Assembly: GCA_000727475.1 (NCBI GenBank)
Contig: KL647298.1
Coordinates: 2,193,863-2,257,862 of the forward strand
Length of the DNA stretch: 64,000 bases
Direction of reading: 5' to 3'
Origin: Sarcocystis neurona
Taxonomy: Eukaryota; Apicomplexa; Conoidasida; Eucoccidiorida; Sarcocystidae
Shown: positions 22,962 through 34,900 of the stretch, piece after piece
Numbering within the stretch: position 1 is the stretch's first letter
How the letters are laid out: every line of letters begins with the position of its first letter
Notes under the pieces: generated by a model
Told to the model about the DNA's origin: nothing
What the model saw: the letters and a program-made list of their open reading frames with translations, nothing else
The model's database searches: none
Position numbers and translations under genes: made by a program

Positions 22962-25900
22962 CTACGCAGACAATCCAGCACGAAGAGATAAGACGCCGTC
23001 TCGCCCACAGAAACACACACACTCACGCCGGCCTGCAAATACGTATGTAACCACGTGTACCGAGGACCTACTGGCAGTACTCTGCCATACATATATACTT
23101 AGGTGAAACCGTGTACACGCCTCTGCGCAGATATAGTCAACGGGCGTATGCGTGTACGCCATGAGAGAGACAGCAGTCATATATGTTTATCGGCCCCCTG
23201 ATGGATTCCGGGAGACAGAGCCAGAACGGCGGCGAAGAAAAAAAAAGAACTCCTTCTCTACTCCCGCACGTGTAGACACATGTATTCACTTCTACACGAA
23301 GGCCCCAAGAACTGAGAACTACTTCTCTACTCGCACACGTACGTACACACGTACACATTTTCACACGCAAAAATGTGAACAAGAGAGGAACGCGCGTGAA
23401 AAACGCCTCTTTTCTTCTCTTCAGCTCACACAACTTCATCTTCTTACTCGTTTACGCTGCTGCTCTGCGTAGCCGTCGGCTCACCGCAGGTCCATCCCAC
23501 CATGTCCTTCACACGCAGACGATGATATATCAGCAGATTCTACAGAGTCACACAGATACTCGGACAGCAAGAGAGAGAGACGGTAAGAAAGAGTCACACA
23601 TACTGAGACAATGGCCTTCACATGCGCAGGCTGAATACACAGAAGAAAAGGTCTACACGTGTCCTTGCTGGGGAGCGCCCAGACAGGTATATTTCTCCGT
23701 CTATCTACCTATATATATATACGTATATGGTAAAGCTTGTATGCATACATCAATATACACGTGTGTATAACAGGCGTGCACCAACATATGCTGGGACGCA
23801 TAAATATATATATATATGTGTACGCAGATACTTTGCTTGTTTTTGGCAACAAATTAGCCTCTTTTTGCTTTCTTCTGGTGTTTCCTTACCAAAAGCGTTG
23901 GAGTGGACAGGGAAAACGGATGCAGGGGACGGCGCTGGAGCAGCAGGTGCTGCTGGCGGCATCAACGCAAGGCCCCCCAGGCCAGCTAGCATGGGGACTC
24001 CGGCATGCATGTTGTACTCGGGGACATAGTCGTTCGGCGCGCATTTCTGCTTCTCTTCGACTTTCTCTCTCGCCTCTTCTTTTTTGGTCAAGCCGTCCAG
24101 GCGGGAAGTCACTTCTCGCACCACCTGCGGCAAAGAGAAAGAGAGAAAAAGACGCAGCAGAGCAGCAGCAGCAGAAGAGGGAAAAGTGGGTGAAACAGAG
24201 AGAAGTCCTTCGCCAACAGCAAAACAGAGAAAAAAGAAACAGCACACCAGCGGCGGAAAACGGATAAAAAGGGGCAGAGACCAACGGCAACAGACCTGCG
24301 GTTTCTCACCGCAGAGCATCGGTACAAATACCTGAACATAATGTAAGTATACATATATATATATATATATGTGCGAGGTCAGGAGGCCACGTAATACAAG
24401 AGAAGAAGAACACCCGCATGCAACGAGAATTTAGTCTTCTCTCTCTATCCGAAGGAGGGGACAGGAAGGAAACGGACAAGACGCACAACAATGCCGCAAA
24501 ATTGACCTTTTCTGTCTACAAGATATTTACAGGCATCTCTACACACGTGTCTCCATAAATGTACACACACGTGTCTTACAGAGACCTACCTACATAGGCG
24601 CACACGAACACATTATACACATTTATCCCCAGCATGCATATATATATATATATATATATATATGCGTACATACTTCCACGTATATATATATATATATCTA
24701 TATATGGGCATACAGACCCACACACATACGTGTACATATATATATATATATATGTGTGTATACATATGTGCAAATGTGTATCAGAAATGAGAACGTACAC
24801 CCACGTGTAGATACATAAAGAATCATATACATGCGCACAGAGAAAATGCACCTTGTCCACAGGAGTACAAGCGTACGCGCACGTATGCACACACACATAT
24901 ACATATAAAGAAATATACGGAAAATTCCACGCAGGAATCCGCGAAAACAGCACTTCAACACCTTGCGGGAAATACACAAATATATATATATATATATGTA
25001 TACACCACGCAGGCATCGCAGCATACATTTATATATAAATGTACGCGCGCACATTTGTTCACGAGGATATGTGTACATAGACATATATGAAGAGAGAAAC
25101 GGATAGATACGTAAACCAACGTTGATACTTATAGACAGAAGAAGATATATTAGACAGGTGAATATTCTGTGTGTATGTATACACATTCATATATTCACAT
25201 GGAATCATGGTAGATTTGTTCTGGCGCACATACAAGACGCGCAGATGCATGCATACCAACTATACAGCTGCCACATAAAGAGACGTACATACACATGCAT
25301 ATATATATATACGTATGTATATGCACATACGTATCTTCACGTTCTCACGCGTGTCATACGTGAGAAATGCAGGTTTGTGTATACTGAATTCTGGTAAAGA
25401 GTACGAGGCCTGCAGACGACTTTTCTCTCCTCTTCGCATTCACGTAACATATATATATATATACGCGTATGTATGTACGTATACGCGTACAACTCCATAT
25501 ATATATATACAGATTAACACACATGTAATCACCTACAGACCCACACACACGCCTGCGCATATATGTATATATATATATATATATGCAGAGAGAGAGAGCC
25601 AGCGACAGAGCGACAGAGAGAGAGAGACCGGAGAAGAGAAAAACGAGAAGACTCGTTTCCCTTCCTTTGCTGCGATCCATGAAGAAGGCCGTGCGGAACT
25701 TCTTCCCCGCCCAGATGCAAATATCCGACCACACACATACGCATATACTCACGTGGACTTCTACGCACACACACACACACATATATGTATGTGTGGCCAC
25801 CAGGTAACACTAATACGCAGGGAGAGAGAGGCGGACAGATAAAGAGAGACACCCATCGTGAAATTCCTTTTCTTCCTTTTTCGAGAAGGACGCACCTGAA

Positions 25901-28900
25901 TAAGGAAAGGCATGCAGTAATCGATACACTTGTATCTCCACGCGAGCTCCAGCGCCACGTCCGGTTTTACGAGAGGGTAGCACGCGTACAAGGACGCAGC
26001 AAATCCCGCGGGGTCGTTTAAGTCCGAAAGGAAGAATCTGGATAAAATAGTTTTCAACAGAAATCCCTTTGCCAGCAACGAATGGACACACAGAAGTCAA
26101 CGATCTCTTGCGACTGCTTGTTTCTGCACAGATGTTGTATGTACGTTAACAGATAGCAGACGTACGCCCATACACCTTCACAAACTGGGGACGTGCTGCT
26201 GCCTTCGCTCCACACACATATATATACATTTGTACCTCCACATATATAGTACACGGGTGACTACATTTCTCGCCTACGTGTGGACACTTGGAAGCAGCTA
26301 CGCACATAAACGGAGACAGCTGGGTGTACTCCTTACCTACGTGTGTGTAACCACATATGCGTATACATATATATATATATAGATGAATACATTCTTCATC
26401 TAGGCACATAAATGTATATATACGTGTGGGCATATGTGAGCAGCTGGCCATGAAGAAAGAGATGTTTTTGTGGACTCCTTACCCATATACATCGTTGTAT
26501 ACATTTTTCATCAACGTATATCTACACGGACGTACATGAATACGGCTGTAGATATTCCTTACGTACGTATGCTCACACACACACACACACATACATACCA
26601 GCGCAGCCTTCCCCGCGTGTGTATTCGCTGTCTCCGTCTGTCTCTCTGTCTCCGTCTCCCTCTCTCTGTCTACGTGTATGTGCGCCCAGGGGGCGACGCA
26701 CATTCCCTACGTACATACAAACACCTGCGCGTATAGAAGTATTCACGCGCACGTATACTCTCTGTTTCTCCGTACATCGACGCGGTCGGGTGCCCACTTC
26801 TTCTTGTGCATCTATCTGTACGTACACGGCAAAAGTGTGCAGGCAGATGTTCTGCCTCGGGCTCTACACAGCGGCGTGCGAGAATGGGAAGTGCCACCTA
26901 ACACAGAAGAAGACGTGAAAGAATGAAGAAGAAGTCGGGTTACACAAAGCAATTGAAGTGTGAATAGTTTGAGGAGCAGCACACAAACATAGAGTCGGCT
27001 TATGCAGAGGCGTGGAAGAATGAGAAGTGTCCGGTAGCACACAGAGAGAGAGATGGACGACTGCAGAGCGCGAAGACACAGAGAGAGTCGGAAGAATGAC
27101 GAAAAGTCGGGTTTCGAAAATTCGGGCGAGACAGATGGACAAAGGGACGGAAATGCTTCGAGGTGTCCCGCCGCTTCTTCCGAAGTGGCAACGCGCACAC
27201 ATGCAGAGAGACAGAGAAGTCCTCCAGTACGTTTCTCTCGCTCTTTTTGTCTCTCGTCGCATGCAACGACGGAGAGATCTACTTGCAAGTGGTGACTCGT
27301 TCGCTTCTTTTTCTTCGACGAAGAGACCCGCGTTTTCTCCCAACAAGGGCGTCCCCTCCCCGACGCGCGCAGTGTGTGTGAGGACTACTTTCACGTGTGC
27401 TCTCGAAGCGGCAGAGGCAGAGACACACACGGACAGAGAGGGCGAGCAGGAGAAAGACGAAGAGGAAAAATGGAGGAAAACTGCCCTCTCTAGACCCTTT
27501 GGCGAGGCGGGAGGGGGGGGGGATGGTCGTCTCCGGGTGTACGTACACCCGACTTTCGCGTGTGTAAACAGGCATCTTCCTTGCAAGGAGAGGAGGTCTT
27601 TCCCCTCCCCCCTACCCCTCCCAGAGACCACACATGTGCTCAGGCTGCAGCACTTCGGCGGCTTCTTTTCCTCGGGATTTTCTTCCTTCACAAGTACACG
27701 CATGCGACCTGCAGCAGACAACTCGAGACGACTGCCCAATGGCATATGCGCGTGCCCACGCATAAAATTTTCCACATACGCACAGACACCCTGCAAAAAA
27801 AGAGATGTGGCAGATACACAAGGCGGCGACAGAGAGACGGGAGGGAGGAAAACTTACTTGAGAAGGTCGTCGACGAGCTGCGGACTTCCCGACTCACGCG
27901 CCGCATCAATAGCATCTTGGTACTGCCTATCTGCTTTGCTCAGCTCGATTGCTTGCTTAAATTTCTTGTTTCTCTTATACAGCAGGGCAGCCAGTCTGTG
28001 AGAAGCGCCCCCAGAGCAAAAAAAGATACACAGAACAGCTGCGTGGAACTGGAGGAACACCAGAGAAGGGCCCTCTGCGGGGCCTTGCAGCAGCAACAGC
28101 AGCAGCCGCGCAGAAGCAGCAGCGGCGGTAGGAGCAGCCAGCGCGGCACCAGCAGCAGGAGAAAAAGGAGGAGCAGGAGCGACAGGAACAGGAACGGCAG
28201 AAGAAAAAGAAGACGCAGAAGCAGTGACAGTCAGAGTGGAAGTGTCCCACGTGTAGCACCAGCAGCGGGAGAAAGCAGAGGCGCAGCAGTTGCCGCAGCA
28301 GAAGCAGGAGACCGACACAACAGATGCCGCACGTATTGCAACAACAGAAGCCGCGGAGTACGAAGAGAGCAGCAGCCAAGCCGCGACAGACAGCGGGAAC
28401 GCTGCAGGAATAGCGGCAACAGCGGAAGTGAGCAGCAGCCCCATGCAGGCCAGTAACTTGCAGCAACAGCAACAGCAGCAGCAGCAACGTTGCCGCGCAG
28501 AGAAGCACCTGCGGCGCCGCAGCAGCACGACAGCAAGACAGCAGCCATCAGTACCGTAATAAACAGGAAGACTTCTTTGCTGCAGCATATATTCAGTACA
28601 GCAGCGACTAGTAACGTAGAGAGAAAATTTCCTTCGCCGCAGCTATTGCGCACACATTAAATGCCGATCACGTGTGGGAAAAGTGGTCTCCACACACATG
28701 TGTGCACGTCTCTCTCTCAATATATATAATTGCACGTCCCTCTTTCAACATGTATACACATAGAGAGAGACGTATATCTCCTTGCCTATCTCTCCCTCAA
28801 TAACATATACATCTCTCTCTTTGTCTGTCGTCCCTTTCTCTCTATATCTTTTTATCGACGTCCCTCTCTCCATAGTAATCATATATACATGTCTATATCC

Positions 28901-31900
28901 GTCCCACAATACATCCATATTTGTGGGTCCCTCTCTCAGTAGTAGCTTTCTCTCATTCTCTTCTTCTGCGTGTCCCTCCTTCAGCATAAATCCATGTGTA
29001 TCCCCTTCTATGTTCTCTCTCAACATATCTATCTCCGTCTCTCTGTTTGTGTGTCCCAATAAATATATCCCTTTCCATGGCCCTCCCTCAACATACCCCT
29101 TTTTTCCTGTCCCCCTCCCTACAAATATATATATATATATCTTCTTGTCTGTCTCTCTTTGCGTGTCCCTCTCTCTATATATATATATACATACATATAT
29201 ATGTCGCTCTCTCGTTGTGTGTGTGTGTGTGGAGGGGGGGAGGGGCGGTTTTCTCTCTCTCTCTCTACATATATATATATATATATATATATCGCTCTCT
29301 CTGTCTCTTTGTGTGTCCCTTCCTCTTTCTTTATATATACATATAAATGCCGTTTCTTCTTGTGTGTTCCGCTCTCTCCATATATACACATATATATATA
29401 TATATCTCGGTCTCTCTGTGTCTTTGTGTGTTGCTGCCTGTCTCTCTCTCTATATATGTCCCTCGCTCAGTATATATGAATCTGTCTCTCCCTGTGTGTG
29501 TCTCTGTGTGTTTTTCCTTCAATGCGTACTTCTCTCTTTTTATGTCTATATATATCTCTCTCTCAATATAATCTCTCTCTGTGTCTCCTTGTACAAATCT
29601 ACGTAAATCAAGAAAAAGAGAGGCGTGCGCCGGAAAGTCAAGACATATGTCTCGGTGTGTGGTCTCCTCGACAAGAAAGACTGTCATCTGTTTAGGACGC
29701 TCCCCTCTTCCTTTTCTTCTCTCCATGACAGCCACACACAAACAGTCGCATGCACCAAACACACACATATATGTACATTTCTTCAAATCCTTCCCCTTCT
29801 CTTTTTCCTTTGCTTTCTCTCCACCTCTCTTCAAAAGACGCGACCCTCTCCTGGACAGTTCCCAGCAAGACAACGACAAGCCAAAAACAAAAAAAGAGCC
29901 CCCCCACGACCCCCCCAACCACCCCGCCAACACCCACCAGCACCTACACTGCCCTACACACGTCTCTGCATGTTTATACACATATATATATATATATATG
30001 TATATGTATATGTGTATATACGGATTTTTCTTCCTGCATTCGCCAGTGCAGAGGGCCACTGATATCCTGCTTGATCGAAGAAAAGACGAACCTTCGCATT
30101 TTGAGCTGGGGGTGATGGTGGAGAGTCTGGGCGAGGGCGAGCTGGTCGAAGTTGTCGTACTGCAGAATACTGTCTCTCAAAGCAGCCACATCTTCTGCTT
30201 CGATGAGAAGTTCATTAATGGCCTCGTTGACGGCAGTAATATTCAAGTGCTGTACGTCGAAGAGGTACTTCTCTATAAGAGCAAGGTGGCCTGCCCTCCT
30301 CACGTGCTGAACGACCCTGGAGTGGTCGAGCTTCTTCTCTAGGCCTTTTAGCAGCAGCCAGAGCTGCAGCGGGTGGTACTCCACGTAGAAAGATATTGCG
30401 CGGTAAAAAAGGTCGCTGTTTGATACTTTCTGCATCACCTGAGAAGCCACGTGCGCATCGGTCGTCGTGGCAACCGACGAAATAAAAAGAGGTTTCAACT
30501 TTCAAGAAAGCGACTGACAGGGAGAGAGGGGGGGAGGTAGGACGAAGCGGAGAAGGAGAAGCAGATGGGGGGAAAGGGAGGAGGAGAACGAAGAGAAGAA
30601 ACAGCGGGAAGCGAACAGTCGACACACAGCACACCACGCTGCAGGAGCAGCAGCAGCACGTCTGTTCGAGTCCGCAGCAGCAGCAGGAGGTGCAGAACCA
30701 GCAGCAGCAACACAGCATCCGCGAGGGGGAAGTGCCGAGGAGCAACCAGCAACAGCAGGAAACACGGCAGCGGCAGCAGGAGCAGCAATATAAACTCAAA
30801 AGTAGGGACGCAGAGCCAGCAGCGGGAAGAAGTGAGTGTGACGAAGACAACGAACAGCAGCAGCAGGGGAGCAAGAAGCGCCGTCGGTGAGAAGGAGGGA
30901 AGAAATTGACAGACAGAAAGGGGAACAAAGTAGTACACAGACGCTGCACCAGGCACAGCAGCAGCAACAGCACCAGCCACAGCGCTTTACTCGTCCAACG
31001 CAGCAGCCGTCTCGAGAGCATCTCGGCGAGCAACAGCAGCAAATGCCGAGCGCGCCGGCACCGGCACCCGCAGTGCAACACACAGCAGCACCATTTCCGA
31101 AGAATCTTACGCAGCAGCAGCCGCAGCAATAGTAGTAGTAGTAGTCACCGCGCGTGTCGCTACAAGCCCACACGTTCCTTCCTCTTCAGCCGTAGCAGCG
31201 GGACTCGCGGCAGCGCCCCCGGTGTGTCAGCAGCAGCAGGAGAGGAAGAAGACGGTGAGACGGATGCAACACGCGCTTTTCTGCAGCAGCAGGAGGATGA
31301 AGAAGAAGAAGCCATGGCACACACAAGCAGCGCGTCGTTTCCCCTGGAGGAAGAAGAGAGGAAAAAGATACAGACGGAGATTTAGATGTGGGATAATACC
31401 TGCAGGAAGAGGTCGTGGGTCCAGGCCGAGGGATGGAGGATCAGGCAGTTCGCTGCTTGCTCGTATTCATCGTAGTTCGAGTATAAGTACACCGCTTCCT
31501 TCCACAAGTTTTGTCTCTCGCATGCACGGATAAGCCGAGGAATATTCAACTTGCCGCTGTGGTGCCTCACGTAGTCCATCAATTTGCCGCTTTCGTACTG
31601 GGCGTACAGAACCCCAAGTTCCGTATATAAGCCGACGTGCGTCCGCTCCCCCTGCAGGCCTTGCTCCTGCCGAAGAAAAAGGCGACAACAGCAGCACAAG
31701 ATCGCAGCAGCAGCACGAGTCGTCCATCAGCACCTGCAGCGGGGGGGAGGGGGAAGAGCAGGGGCCCGCATATTATAGCAGCAGCTTCAAGGGGAGAGGT
31801 GGTAGGGGAAGGGGAGGGGCGGAAGAAGAGAAGACGAGAAGCAGCACCAACAGCAGCGGGACAGGAGTGGTAGCGGCACCAGGGGGGACCAGCACCAGCA

Positions 31901-34900
31901 GGGGAAACGCCGCGGGGAAGGGCAGAAGAGCAGCAGCAGAGGATAACAGCAGCAGCACGAGTCCAGCAGCAGGAGAAGCAAGGGGGGGGAGGGGGGGGGG
32001 AAGGCAGAACCGGGAGAGCAGAAGAGCAGTAGAGTAGGTCAGCAACAGCAGCAGCAGACGTAATTTAACAGCACTGGTACGCGCGCCCCAGCAGCAGCAG
32101 CCGGACAGGAGCAGCAGCAGTGGATAACAGCACTAGCAGTGCTACGGCACCAGGAGGAAGGGAACAGCAGCAGTAGCAGCGGGAGAGTCGCATAGCAGCA
32201 GCAGCTGGAGTGGTATCAGGACAGCAGCAAAAGAAGAGGACAGCAGCACTGGCTACTGCAGGTTAGCGTCAAAACAGCAGTCGTACGAAGCGGAGCAGTA
32301 GTAGAAAGCGCAGCAATCCCAGCAGCGCCAGTAAGGTCAGGAGCAGGAGCAGCAGCAGGAGCGCTTCGAAGACGAGCAGCGGCACAGACACAGACACAAG
32401 AAGGAAGGAAGATGGGGAGGCAAGACTGCGCAGCGAGAGGAGGAGATAAAGACAGAGAGTCCGGAAGGTAGGCAGAGGTTCAATGTGTACAGATATACAG
32501 GCAGGGAGACACAAAGAAAGACAGAGACACACACATACACACACAGGTGGACAGAGAGAAAGAGGTATGACCGATATGCACATCCATATAAACAGACGTA
32601 GAACGCGGAGATGAGTCGACGCACGTTTGGACGCATATTTAGAGGATAAAACGAGAGGACAACGAGGAGAGAGAAACAGGGAGAAATACGCAGGAATACA
32701 GAGCTGCCGCACAGCCGCAGCGTGTCTGGTTCTGTCCCTGTTGCTGTTCCTGCTGCTGTGGCTACGCCTCTGCTCTCTTCCTCTTCTCTTGAGGCTGCCG
32801 CGCTGCCTCTTTCCTACGGACCCTGCCCTTCCTGACGCTGCTGCTGTCGCTGCTAATCTCCTGCTGCTGTTCTTCTGCTACTGCTGCTGACGCTCCACCG
32901 CTGCTGCGGCTGCTCTGCTGGTATGCCGTCGTTTTGTTCTTCTGCTGTTCTGATGGTGCTGCTGTCGCGTCAACGCTGCGGGGAACGTGCTCCTGTGGCT
33001 GGGGCCCGCTGCTGGCGGTGTTTTCGCATGCGTTTGTGGTCGGGTGGTGATCTTACGAGGAGGTCAATGAGCTCTTTGACGAGGCCGAGTTGTTCATATT
33101 TCTTCACTACTTCGTCGAGGTGATCCGGGTGCACAATCAGTTGCAGCGCTGCTGCATGCGCGAGCTTCAACTCTCTCTTTTTCAACGTTGCGAAGGTCAC
33201 TTCTTTCCACGTTTTCGGTGTTTTTGCTTTTCGCGCAGCATCAACGGCAGCAGGAAAGTCCTCCAAACACACAAAGCAACTCGCCAATTTTGAGTAGTTC
33301 GGAAGAGAAGAATAAAGCAGTTTTGCCGCCTGCACGTACACAGCACCCCGCACATACACCAGGTGTACAGACACCACAGCAACTGTACACACACCAGCGC
33401 CAATGCAGATCGATCGCACCAGAGCCGTAGTATACACAACACCGCAGCTGTACATACACCATGGCAACAGTACTACATACACCCGCGCGGCTGCAGATCT
33501 ATCGCACCGCGGCTGCAGTACAGATACCACCACAGCTGTACATACACCAGCACCAGGTGTACAGACACCCCAGCAGCTCTGCGCATGCCCCAAAGCCAGC
33601 TCTGCCTCCATACCACAGCGGTAGCAGCTTTCCCAAATGTACGTCAGGAGCAGTGCAGTCGTCCCCTGCAGCTCAGCAGCGCGTCCACCAGCAGGACCCG
33701 CAGCGGTATCAGCGCAGGTGCCACCAGCAGCAACACGGATTGCAGCAGCACACATTTACATGCCCGAGGGCCACGCCTCGTCTTTCACAACCGTCCTGCA
33801 GCTCACCTCCTCCACGCTACACTTAGCGAAAAGCTCTGCAGAAAACCCACGTTAATCTATATGTCTCTGGCGACGTACAATTTCGAACTCTCTCTGTCTT
33901 CTTTTCCTCCTCCCTGCCTCCCTGTCTCCCTCCCCTGTCTCCCTCCCCTGTCTCCGTCTTCCTCCCCTGTCTCCCTTCCCTTCTCCCTGTCTCCCTTCCC
34001 TTCTCCCTGTCTCCCTCTCCATCTCCCTGTCTCCCCTCCCCCTCCTGTCTCCCCCTCCCCCTCCTGTCTCCCTTTCCTTCTGCCTGTCTCCCTTCCCTTC
34101 TCTCTGTCTCCTATTCTTCTTCATGTCTCCTCCTCCTCCTCCGCTCTGTCTCTACACCTCTTTCTGTCCACGCTCATGCCTCAGTCACTATGCATGCAGG
34201 AGGAGTCCTCCGTGTTCGTCTTCTTTGTCTGGTGCGTTCCCACTTGTTTTTCCCAAGCTCTCTTTCTCCACACACGAGTCCAACACTACGCAAATACACG
34301 TGCGAAGCGACGACGGGACGTCGCGTCGGCACTTTCATCTTCCATTCTCCGTAATATTCACCTTCTGCAAAGATTCTCTCTCTAGATCTACACACACACC
34401 TGCAGTACATAAATTGTGTACTTCAACGCATCCCTGTCCAGACATACTGACCGTACCACATACACACACACACATATGCGTATGTATAGGGAGAAAGAGA
34501 TACATGAAAACATTAACGAACACATACACACGTGTAGAAATAGACACGTACAAACACACACACGCATGTATTTCTCGCTCCCGTGGATATACTTCCGTAC
34601 ACCCACTCCTGCAAAAACGTCCTGTTGAGTCGTCCACAGCCATCCACATACACATCTACGCATATCAACATCACCCACACACACGCACACAGACTGGGAG
34701 ATAGCCAGGCAGGTAGACATCGAGCCTTGTCCACTCCGTCAAATATGTGTCACGTCTGCGGAGAGTCTTCTGTGTTAGTATATGTCTGCAGGGACCACCT
34801 ATTGGCGTCCTTCCTTCGGCCTGGTGTCCACCCTCTGCTGCTCGTGGACGTGTGTAGCAGCTCCTTGCCTTGTAGAGATGCTCCTGGAAGAGCCTGTCGC

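Larger units (their letters stand above)
33330..34868 (-). other. Clathrin intron 9 (GC-AG)
   Basis: Donor GCAAGG at 34868. Holds the duplicated block 33359-33569, CAG repeats, the polypyrimidine minisatellite 33890-34170 and CA microsatellite 34430-34690. Confidence 0.8.

Noticed and set aside
23750..23889. Alternative clathrin C-terminus by reading through intron 15
   Set aside because: The strong TTTG|GTAAGG donor and an in-phase last exon with a clathrin-like tail fit better; the read-through encodes microsatellite-derived residues.
26864..28001. Opposed frames of about 310-324 codons on both strands
   Set aside because: Overlap clathrin intron 13 and exon 13 in the wrong frame; composition follows the nucleotide skew and no domain is seen.
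27560..28456. Plus-strand frame of 298 codons
   Set aside because: Antisense to clathrin exon 13 and then CAG-driven Arg/Gln/Ser repeats.
33363..34385. Plus-strand frame of 340 codons
   Set aside because: Lies within clathrin intron 9 and is made of TACA, CAG and polypyrimidine repeats.
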